Shown piece after piece: positions 36,501 through 50,276 of a stretch of 64,000 bases of DNA (position 1 is the first letter of the stretch; every line of letters starts with the position of its first letter). The translations under genes and the position numbers were made by a program. The notes beneath the pieces were generated by a model. That model was given only the letters and a program-made list of their open reading frames with translations. It was not told the DNA's origin and made no database searches. The stretch lies in NCBI GenBank assembly GCA_037389465.1, contig JAZARR010000078.1:496001-560000 (forward strand), read 5' to 3'. The stretch comes from Baylisascaris procyonis. Taxonomy: Eukaryota > Nematoda > Chromadorea > Rhabditida > Ascarididae.

Positions 36501-39500
36501 TTGTTGAACTATTTGCTCTTCAAAGAACACTGATCGTATTGAGGGCACAGCAATCTTTCGGCACTCTGCTACTCTTCAATTCAGGCTCTCAATAAGTTCG
36601 TTGATTTATCAATTTTTTAGTGGATTGAACGAATCTCTTTCTTTTGACAGATTTCCTTACACATCCACACACTTTACCTTGTTAGTATTACATAGTGAAT
36701 GAGGTGGGTAACATAAACAGGATTGTGTAAATCGTTGGCAAACAAATAAACAAATGTGTAATAAATAACATAGACAGGTGATCAATGAAAGATGATAATA
36801 GCTGTGATTATGATATCAAAGAGATATGACGACGCATTGAAGGTATTATTGAGAGAATCTAAATAATCGAAAAAAAGAAAAACAAACTGCTGTAACGAGT
36901 CGATAAATATGACACGGCATTTTTTGTCCGTCTCTCCATATGCGCGCCATTGCTTGCACATCGAACGCTGGATTCCAATCAGAATCGAAGAGAACCAGCC
37001 TACTGGCCCCAATCAGATTCAGACCAACACCACCTGAAACATGCACTTTCAAACTACGATTACTGTCATTCAGCACATCAATAAAAAATTGCTAAGATGA
37101 ACAGCAGTGACTGAAACCTACCTGCTTTGGCTCAAATCTACGAACTTTGAATATTCTCTGATCTAAACTTGCTAAAAAAAGAAGCTAAGTTCGTCTTCAA
37201 AAGATATGCAATAAACACAACGAAACTATTGCTAAGAACTCAGTAATCCTTAAAATCTAATTCGCAGATGAACAACCCTCCGGAACTTTCTTTTTGACCG
37301 TCATAGAATCAAAGTTTAAGCAAAACATAATTCGAGACATCATCATATGTATGGCCAGCTGTCACATTATGATGGAGCATGGCATTCTAAGTGACAATAG
37401 ATACTATATGCACCAGCCATTTGATCACGTACAACTTTAGCCAGAAATAGTTTCAAGAAAGAAGACCTGCTTTCGTGCTCAGCAAAAAGACATGGTTTGG
37501 CAATGACGATGTGTTGAATTCATCGACCAACTGCATTCTTTTATGCGGAACCACTGAACCATCCAGTCGAGTCACAGTACAAAAAATACCCTGGCAAACT
37601 TCGTTGAGCATATCTAAAGTCTGTAAAGAATGAATGTTTTTATACATCAAACAAAATATCACCTTAAATGTAACAATTCGGCAATATGCAACACAGCGTT
37701 CGCACTGCTCTATAATACTTGACCTGACATACTCCTTCCCTCCTCATGACTCACCCTTTAAATATCTTCCGGGACCATAGTAATTGACTGACCGATTCTT
37801 TAACAGATATAAAAAACCAAACAGTTACATATACAGCCGACGCAGTATAAAGCATTCCATATTCCATTCCAAAAGTACTTCATCTACTTCAATGATATTT
37901 CCTTCTTTCCTACAACTATGCACAAATATATTCACAAAGAGATCACCTCACGCCAAAACCTTTCATACACAGTTCTTGAAAACGATAAACAATCAATGCG
38001 CATCGATTACCGCTCATTTCAATACAAGAAAAAAGACTGATTTCATTGCAAGTTTCTTGCACACTACGGCTCTGGATTTAAAAAAAAAAAAAATCATATT
38101 ATTGCATGAAGGTGCATCTCTCAATTCAATTTCTGTTCACTGCCTTTCTGGCAACATCCTTTGGTCGCTGTAGTGCGTATTTTCTATTTTATTCGACCAC
38201 TCCTCAAATCCTTTACTTAAGAAAAAATAACGACTGCAAGCATCTAAATTCACGTTTAAAAACATAAACTCATAGCCAGATCTGCTTAAGAAGAGAAGGA
38301 ATGACGGGGAAAATTCAGACGATTAAACCACAAAAGCAGCCCATCTTGACGAATAAAATGCCGCTTTTGACCTCGTAAACGAAGGCGCATCGAACGAGCC
38401 ATACCATCTCCCAAATTTCACAACCTCATAAAAAATGAACGTACTGTGTTAAAGATAATGACATCAGAGGATGAATAAAGTTTTCAACGCTTCAGCTTAA
38501 TGCCCTCCTCAGAGATCCAGTAGAAAATGGATGATGCTCTGCGTTATTTCCGGTGCAGCATTGACCTATTCGTTTTCAACATGATACGGTGAACATATCG
38601 TCAGGCCGCCTCACAGCAACTTTTTTTTAAATACTTGGGATACACAGGGACAAAGATCCTTTAATTATGGGAGAAGAAATGTGACAGTTACCTTGGTGAA
38701 ATTCGACACCACCACGACCTTCTCATTAGTTTCACGCAATGAGACCATCATCTGGACGAACACGCTTAATTTGCCTGAAGCCAAGTGAACTCGTCTAGGC
38801 ACAAAAACGACTAGACGTCAGGCATTGCAATGTGCAATATTTTGCTCCTCAATGCAACCTTCTGTTCAACATTACTTAGGGAACAGCGATTCCAATAAAG
38901 CTCAGATCCAGCATAAAAAACCAGTTAAACAGCAATCTTCACTGACTGCAGCCTTAATCTGAGAACTGACATATTACGTTTACTCAACCAGCACAAATAA
39001 AATCACTAGAGATCACGTGCAGCCCGATTAGCTTTCGAAAGAAAAAATAGGGACGGCTCTGCTTGTAGCCTACAGTCCCTCACTACAAAAAACTGTGGAC
39101 AACAAGCGTTCTCCAATGGGAAATTACGTAAGCGTTTATACATGTTGCTCTACCATCGACACAACTTGCGCTGCTGCCAAATGCTCCAGTAAACCAGAGA
39201 CCATTCGACGGATGCCGGGTACTTCTCCAATAAGTCCCTTCTCAATGATTTAAACGAATAAATCAAGCGTGAAAATGCAAGGCCATAAAAAGTGAAGTAA
39301 AACGAACATATGCGGAACATAAAAGTTGAAAACTAACCCGAATCAAGAATAGTGGAGCAATCTGGCTCAAAAGAAGAAGGAAAGGCTCTCAGAACGGTCG
39401 CGTTCAATGCTGATTCGCGCGACTGAAAACTATACTGTGTTTGCATGTTGCCCCAACCAGTGGAAAGAAAACATTACTCCCACCACCCAATACCTAAGAG

Positions 39501-42500
39501 GTAAGCACATCTCTCTCTATATGCGCTAGCAAGCGTTGCCATTCGTGATAAGCTGATATCACCGCAGCGCCCTAGTAAGTATGACTCACCTATGCCAACC
39601 AACAGGTGTGTAGTAAGTATGACTACAGCAGTGCAAACCGTATGCTCAGGACTGCTGTTTGATGACAACTGCCTTGCACAAATCTTGGCGTACACACTCC
39701 ATATCGTCAACAATTATAATACTTCCACGGATTGCTTTCCCCATTAAATATCACATCACCATGTGATCACATGATACTGCGCTGACCTGTCGATGGATAT
39801 GAATTTAATTGAACAATAAAATGCTTCGCTATGATAAACTACAACGCCACTATTCCTATTTCAACAGAAGAAAAGAGGAAATGATTGCAAACGAAGTATA
39901 TCCTAGAACTTTCTCATGAACACAATTAGAAAAATCAAATAAACTCAGAATCAAATACAATTCATTAATCCCAATGAATTCAAATCAAAAAACGTCCTCG
40001 TAACTCACATATGCACAAATCTCTTTCTCACTGCTTGAAAGGGATGGAAGTGTCCGCTCAGTGCCTCTCTAGATAAACCTTAAGCCGTGCCAATCACATA
40101 GGGCAACTGCCTGGGCTAATAAATACAAAAGTTCAAAAGATTTCTTCACATTTAAAAGAAATCAACAATATGAAAACGTTTTTATCAATAACCACTCCCA
40201 TTTCGCTATTCAAAGCAAACAAAAAAGTTACGTTAAAGGTGCCGTGCTTTGAAGTAAGACTTTGATATAATATAGAAGGATGATTGCACAATTTGCGCAA
40301 CATATCAATAATCGCCAAATGGTCCGATGAAGCCAAACCAACGATGCGATTATAAATAAGCTGCTGTACTTTCGACAGGCGACACCATAGCACATATTCA
40401 TCTATAAATTAAGGCATCCAAGTACATAAATTCAAGCGTTTGCGGTATTTCCTCGCATCTATCAGCTCTTCCTTACTGCATCCATAGTTTCCATCCATGT
40501 CTATCCTCCACCTGCTTCTCCCTTTTCTACGCTTTTCCCTTCCGCTTTCATTCGACAACGCATGCAACCAAACAAAACTTCCAACATAAATATCAAGAAA
40601 ATATCTTGCGCGCTATTTATACCCACTAAATCCATCATGATCACTCAACACTACTCATTTTCTACTTCAGAATCGTGCAATCGGATGATCACGTGCGCAA
40701 AAAAACCAACAACAATGTCACTGTATGCCCCTTTCCAAGCTGATAGTAGCATAACGTTATCACCGCAAAATGTCATAGACATATGGCAAGAAATATCGGT
40801 AGATGGACATCATGAATTTGAAGAAGGAACAGCCGAGACTATGACACTACAAACCAAATAAATAATAAAATAAAAAAGGAGGATTACGTCTTGGTGGAAG
40901 ATTATTAAAGTTGACATCAGCCGTTCGTCGTAGCAATAGTTGTGATAAAAGTAGCTGAATATCATGCATCTGCAAAATGTCCGTCAAGGAAAATGATAAC
41001 AGCATTGCTATCAACTCACTAGACAAAACTTCTTCATACACACTCACAAATGTAGTTGTTGTATTTTCTTGAAAGTATATCCTTCTTAGAAAGAAGACCT
41101 CCAGCAGCACTAGTCATATCTGACCTCGCTGCAAATACAAACTCCTTACACGACTGCATATATTTCATTTCATGAATGAGACGCCAAATTGGGCTATACG
41201 AGTAAAATACTCTCATTTCAAAAATATTTTCGCAATTTAATGTTTTAATCTCATTTTTTAAATTCATTGCCTTTTATTGTGAGAGGGAATCAGTGCAATT
41301 ACACAAAGCAATGCAAATGAACTGATGGGACGCCTGAATAAACAAGCAGTGCACACTGTGAAATGTATAAGCCCGCGCAATTAAGAACACTGAAAGCCTG
41401 CACACGCAGCATAATGAAAATTGCGCCCCCTAAGCTTCTATCAATTTAAGCACAGTAATTTTCCATCTAGCATATGCTTATAATGTATCTCATCTACAAA
41501 TTCCACTTCTAAGTGAAAATCAGCGCTTAAAAACTTTTTTATTCATTCAACCAACTCGGGAGGTCAACCCTAAATGCATAAATCATTAAGAATGCCGCTC
41601 ATTAAGGATTTTTTAAGGATTCAGAAACTATGTGGGACAGTGAAGGATACCGGGATCGAAAACGAACAAGCGAAAATCCACATACTTACCCTCCTACGCT
41701 TTCAACGTTCCCACTCATTTAGCAAAAGAAATCAACTCAACTATATAACTTGTTCAATAATCCCTGGACCTGTTATCTGGACTTCCTTTAACGTCGACTT
41801 TTACACAGACCTCTCGAGAAAAGTCCTAATGCAGCAAAAGTACAGGCAATCGGTATGCTAACTAATTTTATAAAAATCAATAATGACTTACGCCATCTTC
41901 ACTCGCCATCATACTCCTGAATTGAGCAAGATTCCCGAAGGCGGCTGGTTTTGCCAAATCCAGCAGCGAGAAAAACTCGCTCATGTCGTTCTGTATCGGC
42001 GTACCCGTCAATAACAAACGTCGTTCAGTATGTAAACGACTTATCTGGAAAAATAGAACACAATTAACGTTTTCTTTTAAACACATTTCTTGACGGGTAT
42101 CGTAACAAACAAACAAGTTTCACGTGTATAACAGTAACCGCAAGAATTGAATTTCGCGGCACCCCAAACAAGTAATGAGGAGAAACTTCAACGATGAGTG
42201 AAAAGAAAAAAGATAAACAGCCGATAAAAGTCGGTCCTAAATGGGAAAAGGAAAACAACTGCACCGAATATTTTTTTTCAAATATTTGCTCCCGAGCGTC
42301 ATCAAAATTTCACATTATTCTCCATTGAGGAATATCTGCTCCACGAAGCACAGAAACATTAAACATCTAAAGTCCCATACTATAAATCCTATGGAAACGG
42401 CTTATCACAATATGAGAGGGGTCGGAAAAAATCTTGAGCCTGAAGTAATTCTACAGACCCGGATAGGATCTGAGAAAAATGTGATGGCATCAAATTTGCT

Positions 42501-45500
42501 CCATAACTTGGTGTGATCCTCACTGCTTCCTAGCAATAGAAGTATGAGTAAAAAACACTCACAGATTGTCTGAGATTGCCGTTGAAGTTCTTTAGACGAT
42601 GTGCCTCATCGCAGATCATCAATGCAAACGAGATTTTCTCAAGCAACTCGGCACAACGTACAACCACATCATAGCTTATCAATAGTATCGGACTGTAACC
42701 AGAATATGCCGTGAACCTTCTCACTTCTGATGTCTTCGTTATAGGATACAACTGCAAAGTTGTCATCACAAATTATGAACAAAATACCTCTCTATCGCAG
42801 TGGTATCACGTGCTTTCTTTTTATTGAAAACCTTTCTCTATACTGAACAAACAATCGCCACGACTCTTTTCAATAAGGATTCCTCGGAATACTAAAAAAA
42901 ATATCATAAAAAACTATACAGAAAAGAAGAATGACGTAATAAGCCTCCAAAGCAATGTCTATCATAAAATGCAATTCAACTCGAGCTATTGTGCAACGAT
43001 TTTCAATGAAAAGAATAGAAAAGATTTATAAAGTGTTGAAATTTCGCATCGCGAGTTTAAAGTACTAAGAGAATAAAATCCCCAAGTAAGAAGTGGCTGC
43101 TATAAAGAATGGTGCTCAAAATGACTGTAAAAATCTTCAATATTTCTCAAAGAAAGGGTAAAAACATGTCAAGCGTAATGACAACAGAAAGCATTCCTCA
43201 AAAATCTCTAGGAAACGTCATCGAAATAAGGTGCTATCACCTTTGCCTGATCGAAGGGCAATCTTCAGGTAAACCTATCAACTTATGTTTGGCTAAAATG
43301 AAAAAATGCAAAACAAAAACTGAGCTCAACAAGGAGATCGTCTCATAATCGAATGAATAAAAACTGCCAACCAATTGCCCTGAATGCGGCAGCCATTTGT
43401 TGAATTCGCATCGCCAATTGCCAATGAGAGAGGTGGGAGTTATTAAGATAAACTTCATATTAGTTGCTCCTTTCTGTTTCAATTGCTTCAATAAAACCCA
43501 CAACAGCGATATTGCTTGCACACTTTTACCGAGACCCATTTCATCGGCCAATATCACACCGCCACCTGGGTCCTGAAATTTCACATTCTATTAATAGAAT
43601 TGCCACTCTAAACTTTGAAAGATTTTAGCTGCTAAAGAGCCTTAAAAGGCTGTTAGACATGACATCTTTGCACTTTGTATTGTTCTTACATCACAGAGCA
43701 GCATTTGATAGGTGATCTCCTTTTTGAGACGTTGTCTGCACCATCAATCCTAGTTACTATTGAAAAAATACAGTTGCTGAAAATATTGCATCTTAGATCT
43801 AGTATAAACGATTGTAGACACATGAACACTGAAAATTAAATTATCAGCCCTTCCATTACGTGAAACGATAATAGCTGACGTGTGGAAAAACAAATATAGC
43901 GCTCCAAATGTCAAAAGTTCATCTGGAGTGGAAAACATTCAGCACTTCTGAACGTTACATAGCAAAGCAATATTTAATAAAATTTGTAAGTATAATTTTG
44001 CCTATGTCTTCGAAATAAACTCGTAAATAAAACTCGTTAAAAATTAATTTAGAAAGTGGATACAACTTTGTTTATTATGTGCTCTTAACGAGCCCGCTAT
44101 TTCAATACATCCTGGTCAGCTCGACTCAACGGAAAGGATTTAAAGAGTTCTTTGAAAAAAGATGACTTACGATAACTACGACTTTATGTTAATGACAGAT
44201 CATAGAGAAACAAAATATGAGAGATATACCTTGAGACGCTCGAAGAGAAAGGTGAGACCTTCTTTCTGATGAGGTCGCAAATAGCGAGCAAGACGACCAT
44301 CCAAAATTACGGCATCCTCACCGCGTGCATCAACCCCATTCTTAAATATTCAATCGCATTTACGCAGCCAAGTACTATTAAATAATAAATTAAATTAAGT
44401 CAGTTCCCCTCTGTAATATTTAAATAATATTAAATAATAATCTTCAGTTATATTTACGCCTGATGAACACGATGCGCAGCACAAAACTGACCAGCGTTTA
44501 CCTGACCAACAAAACAAATAGTCAGTTCCCCTCTGGACATGAACAGAATCTACCTTAGAAAATGTGACCATAGGTCGAGGCAAACAATCTCAACAAATAC
44601 TCTTCGACTACCAACAGGAAGAATAAAAACCACACTTACAAAATAGTAAGAGGCCTAATTCATTCATTGTGCAAATAAAAAGTAGCATTATCAATATATG
44701 ATCCATTCGCTTCATTAATGCGTTCCGAAAACCACACCTTATTCACGACGAAATCGCAAGAGGAAGTAGGCATAAGTGTCCGAAGAAGCGGCTGCACAAA
44801 TTTGCGCCCAAGCTTTCGATCGGAGGAACAGCTCGACAATCGTCCACTAGCACTTTGGAAACTATCGTCAAATTTCACACCTGCCGCTGATGCAGACCCG
44901 TAGCTCGAAGATGCTTAAAATCGCATAAAAATTTTCAAAATTGAAAAGGAGCAATTGTATGGTCATACTGCAGCAAACTAAGGAAATTCAAAACAAAACA
45001 AATACTTGCATGATACCTGCGCACAGACAGGTGGGCAAGACTTCAGCTTATGCGAGGAGATCCTCAGTTTTTGAATCGGCGGTATCCTTTGACCGGGGCG
45101 ATCGCTGATGATGCTGTTAACGCCTATCACAGCAAATAAGTCTATCCCACTCTACTGCACTATAGAAATGCTGGTAATTAGGAAATTCAAAACAGCTTGA
45201 GAGCGCAGTGTTATCATAGCTCTATCGATAAAATATCTGTTCAGGTTGCAATCCATTCTGACATTTCTTCCTGAATGAAACAATGAAACAATGCGGTTTT
45301 ACTGAATTTTAACAAAAATAACGCCTTTTGAAGGTAAGAATATTTTCACCCGATAAAAGTGAATAACCACATGAAGGTTAAAAATAAGCACTGCAAATGA
45401 TTCCAGGTATGAGCCGCCTAAAAAATTCAACACCGCAGAGAGGGAATTTATACGATTCTTGGATGGGAGACAGGGAAACGTTTCTACACAAAGTGCTTCG

Positions 45501-48500
45501 CAAGCCTTCCCGGAAGTTGAAATATGTTTGAAATAACAAACGACAGAGGGGACTTTAAATGAACGTACTTTTGGTTAGGCATTGCTAGTTTAATCGAGGG
45601 AAGCTCGATCTGCCTAAAACTTTTACACGATAAAAAAGCGAGCTCTATGCGCCTCACAAAAGCTTGTTCGCTGTCTCCTGAGTTAAGTTTGCAGCACAAA
45701 AGCTTGTTCGCTGTCTCCTGAGTTAAGTTTGCAGCTATTCACTAAGTTGGCGTTTTGGCATCGCCATTCCTATGTGAGGACGTTTCAGTGACGCCGCCAC
45801 TTGATGCCCCGAACAGAAGAAAAATGTTATTTCACTGGTACGTCTTTCAGATGTAAGCAAAGGAAATAATGTCGAACAAAGCACATTAGCGTATTGACAA
45901 AAAGGAAATCCCGCATTAAATCGTTTGTCAAAGAGCCCTCAAATATATGCAACTCTCTCCTCATCTGTTCACAGACGTAGAATGAAGGATTAGCACTTAA
46001 CTGAAAGCAACGCAAATTAAAATTTTCGCACGTTGTTACACCGAATTTTGGAACTGATACTTGCAAAATTAAAATTTCTCATCTTCGCAGCCCATCTCCT
46101 TTATAAAATAGAAATTCCTCAGCTCCTCACCCTTCCTCCCCCCTTCCTCTATATATAAACAAGTGTACAACATAGATACAGTTTCTCCATGCATTAGAAG
46201 CATTTTAGTGGAGGGCTGTGAAAATTTCATCCAGCACACAACGATATGAAAAATGCTTTCCCACATATTCATGCATATTTTCTGCACCCACTTTCTCATA
46301 ATTAAAAAAAAAAAAGAAACTTGAAAGAATATTGCAAAAGAACTGCAGAAGGGATCACGAAACAAACAGACACCCATTCCCCTCAAAATCGACGACATAA
46401 TTAAAACGCAAATAAATTACCAAGTGAAATTTCGTGTTCATTCTCTCCGTGGAGTTCGTCCTGCACTTCCAGTTCGAAGCCACCGATTACTAGACGATGG
46501 CCCGGCTCGAGAGCGTCCAGATGTCTTTTCGAGAATGCGCTCACTCGAGCGATATCCTTACCATCCTGAACCGATATGTGGCATGAGTCTACCGAAAACT
46601 TGCAAACTTAAATCCTCATAGAAGAATTGCTACGTTAAGCTCAGTTGCCAGGATTCGGGATTTCACTTATTTACGGCAGAATCCTCCAAATTTCAGTGAG
46701 AATGGAACGTATTTAATAACTACACGAAGTACTTTAACAAGTACAAAAGAACAAAGGTACAACTAGTCAGATATCCTTTTAGGTTAACATAGAGTTATCA
46801 TAAATTGAACCACTTCTTAAATGCTGCCCTATAATCTAATATACATCCACTAGTCGAACGGTACAAACTTTTCCAAAGCGATCTGAAAAAAAAAAAGAAC
46901 CTCAGCTGTGATCTGCTGACTCTTCTTTTCGTTGGTCGGTTGCTTCTGTGAGAATGCATTATTACAGCATTGGTTTTTACATTTATAAGAGCGGGTTATG
47001 ATTACAGTTAGTAACAATGAGCGATGAGAAATGCGCCACGATTGACAATTTAATGCTATTCATAAACACATGCTATGTGATCGCCCGATGTGCAATGGAA
47101 GCAAAAAAAACTCGATTTCCCTTAGCATCCAAGTGTCAAAAAATTTGTGAATAAGCAATAATATTTGCGTATTTGAATAATAAACGAGAAATGATAGTCA
47201 TACACTATGCGCATCACAACAACGCCACTAAATCACACAATAACTCAGTGCCGCCGTTTACAAAAGGCCCAGCAATTAAGGTTGAAATACATATGCATCT
47301 ACCTGCAGAATGTTGAGAAGGCTGGAGGGCGATAAAGGTTTCAAGGTTGTCTGCGGTTGTAGTAAACCCTCATCTGTTCACGCCAAATAGACTAACAACA
47401 GTTTAAAATAAAAAAATGGAATAAAACCACCTCGATCTTTTTTAATAAACAGTCATAGCGCAAAACAATTATTATCGTTCGAGATTAATCCACGACAATG
47501 GACTTCCTACCTATAACATCATTTCTTCCTCATAAATGTGAACTTCTTTAAGCTGCAATACTGAGAAAAATTGAGCAGAAAAAAGAGAAGAAAGAAGAAC
47601 GACAAAGTAATACCTCAGATTGGAGCATAGCGAAGCGATCACGACAAACGAGAACTCCATCGCCTTCCCATCTTTTATGTTTTCGAGTAGAAACTCTCCC
47701 ATAAACTACTGCATAACGTCGGCATCTCACGTCACCTCAAATATAATAATGACAACATTAGCAACCTCTTGATTTGTATATAGGAAGTACTCTCACGCCA
47801 ACGGTATTCTGTCTCCCCCCCCCCCCAAAGTAGCCTATTTTAAAAGAAGAAAAAAAAGCGTCTTCAGAGAAGCCAAAGACATATTTACCCCACGATTCTC
47901 CGGCAAAAAAATGAAAAAAAAAAAAAAGAAAGAAAAACACTTCAACCAACTTCGTTTTCAAAAAAGCGCTCAGCACATCAACTTTTGCAACACCTTCCAC
48001 CTCACGCCTCCAGTTCCAATCAAAAGCAGGGATCATACAGAACGTTGAATCATAATGGATGGCAAGTCACTGACAAAGCGTCGTTTCATCTCAACAGTAT
48101 TGATCGATGGAGATTAGTCAGCACAGAAGAAAGTTCCATGAATACTCAGACAATTAGTTAGGATTCAAGATAACTTGAAATAAAAGTTCAGACTGTTTCA
48201 ATTAATTGTTAAAGCATTAAAACTTGAAACAGTGAACATCGAGGAGAGAAATTGGAAACCTAAATAACGCAAGATGAAAGGAATAATTAAGGGGCAAAGT
48301 TGGCGGGGGGGGGGGAGGGGAGTGTGGAAGAGTCAATCAAGAGTTGTGACAAAAAGCACCAAGGTCCGAAAGCAGGACTTGAGTGGAGTGAGGAGAATCG
48401 GGCCAGGACCGATGAGTCCGAGATGAATATGGAGGGCCTAGCATGCGGATCGTTAATCGGCGAAAGGAACTAGTGACAAAATAACAATTTTGAGGAGTCT

Positions 48501-49402
48501 ACATGCAAAGAAGTTCGACACTGCAGGGAAAAAAAAGGTTGGAAAACGACGAGAAGAGATGAGAGGGTTTAAAGAGTTTCGAAAGGACGAAAATGACGAG
48601 AAAAAACAGGGAAAAAAGAAATGATTTGGACAATGCCGTGAAAATCGTGGAGAATTTTAGAAAAGAAGCGAAGAAAGCATGGAAAGCTATAAGAAAGCAA
48701 AACAAAACCGGAAAACATCAACCGGAAGGGGTGCGCACAGGTACGCATGCATGTGGTTGCTTCCAGCTGTATTGATGAGTCTGAGGCACCACTTAACAGC
48801 ACTCTGATCACGAATCTCTTAATAAGGCACCTAAGCTACTCTAAATTGGTCTGGGCTCTAGCTACCTTTACCTTAGCGATGCACAACAAGTGTCTAATTT
48901 CCTGCGTCTAGCTTTAGATTGTATTTCCTCTTTATGCATTGGTTTTATTTCACTTTTCATTTCTGTTTCTTTCGTCTCCGTTTTCCTTTATGCACATCTT
49001 TTTTTGTTTGATTATTGCAAGTCATTAATTGTATTGCCCTTTTGCGAACTCATCAAACAAATATAAATAAACTTGAACTGCAGTAAAAATACTTCAACTC
49101 TATAAATGAGCAGATGGGTATATTTGAAGACTCTCTTTAAAGTGGCAGGTTAAAGACAATCATACCTGAAAAGGTGGTAAAATAGTATGCTTGTATGACG
49201 ACAAATGAGAAAGGGATATACCTTGGAGATGCATGCTCACGTCATCACCATTGACGACACAGTGTGCTGGTATTGATGGACAACAATAAGCCGGCTCCGT
49301 ATCGTACGATAAGAGAGGGATCTCACTGAGTGCACGTCGCTTGCTGGCACTAGCGTTAGAATCTGAGGCATCATTCGGGGACGTGACCGCACTTCGTCGC
49401 AT
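33545..49402 (-). CDS. rad-54.B: RAD54B homologue, SNF2-family DNA translocase, 19 recognised exons
   Basis: Exons: 49402-49166, 47735-47614, 46565-46421, 44913-44738, 44340-44230, 43572-43372, 42751-42563, 42044-41892, 41153-41040, 40969-40888, 40401-40232, 39240-39195, 38789-38692, 37620-37467, 37033-36888, 35730-35646, 35270-35074, 34504-34328, 33691-33545; total about 916 residues (human 910). Role (family): ATP-driven remodelling of DNA and RAD51 filaments in homologous recombination, in the nucleus. Seen: start MRRSA as in human; [13 protein letters not shown] and GKDIARVS of the RAD54B N-terminal domain; YLRPHQKEG; Walker [13 protein letters not shown] box [56 protein letters not shown]; and the family C-terminus ([11 protein letters not shown], ending [12 protein letters not shown]). 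All junctions are in phase except exon 1 to exon 2, where a small exon is probably missing (or exon 2 starts at 47725). Exons 41153-41040 and 39240-39195 are the least certain. Confidence 0.92.
45655..45734. repeat. 40-bp perfect tandem duplication in a RAD54B intron
   Basis: Bases 45655-45694 and 45695-45734 are identical copies, period 40, in the intron between RAD54B exons 3 and 4. The copies carry no AGGT junction, so unlike the 64-bp duplication they could not easily act as an intron. Apparently a recent event, as no differences have accumulated. Confidence 0.9.
47815..47826 (+). repeat. C12 homopolymer in a RAD54B intron
   Basis: Twelve C about 80 bp above exon 47735-47614, followed within 100 bp by A-rich tracts (about 47850-47935). 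A G11 run lies at 48305-48315 in the same intron. This intron is where a small exon seems to be missing from the model. Confidence 0.85.
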
Positions 49403-49419
49403 TTCCTCAACTGAAAAGT
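49403..49419 (-). other. Probable trans-splice acceptor before RAD54B
   Basis: On the minus strand CTTTTCAG ends at 49411, eight bases (TTGAGGAA) before the ATG at 49402. The following residues MRRSA match the human RAD54B start, which supports this site as the 5' end of the mature message. Confidence 0.6.
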
Positions 49420-50276
49420 TCAAGCGATCTTGAGGTAGCCATCAGCTTGACATTATCACGAGCATGTACCTGGGAAATAATCATAGAGTGAATGGCAAGG
49501 CAAAGTCAAGATCCCCCAATGTACACCCTGTGAAGGTCTTTCCTGGTGAAATGTATGGAGAATGAACCACAAGTTCGACGATGGTCCTACTCGTCCTCGC
49601 CAGAGCGGAAAGATGCAAAGAAAAAGATAGCGACTAAGATGCATAGTATTTAAGCTGATGACAAAGCGTCCCGCGACTAGACTCTGGCAGGACAAAGTGG
49701 TGCAGCGAGATACGATGCTAGACATTAAAAAGGATTGCGTCACTACATCAGTGTTCTTTTACTTTATTTTCAACGTCAAGTGCGAAAACATACGACTCTC
49801 ATGGAGGTGACTCGTCACATCGAACGTTTTGATTAATCTGGTGACAAATCGTTATGGTGCAGTGTAGCTGTGACCGGAAGATGGACCGCGCAATATCTGG
49901 GGCACGTGCTCGTCAGATATGTATGTTTCAAGCCGAAAGCCTCATGCCATTATCAGCTCCTTATTTTCAATGCTACACCTTACCCAATCGGGTTGGCATC
50001 ATAACCTACACATTACCCTAACTGCTATACCGAAACGTTTTCATGACGAGGTTTTATGATGCAAGTCTTCGGCAATAGACTACTTATCGACCACAATAAA
50101 TGAAATACCATCCTAGAATGAAAAGAAATTGCCTACCTATTTCAGTAAGTAGTTAATATTTAAAGACATCATTGGGAGCTAAGAATGCATCCAATTAACA
50201 CAAACAGGGCAAGAAAACAAGGCGCACCTGTTGAAATAATTGAAAATTATGTAACCTCGCAAAATAAATTGAAATC

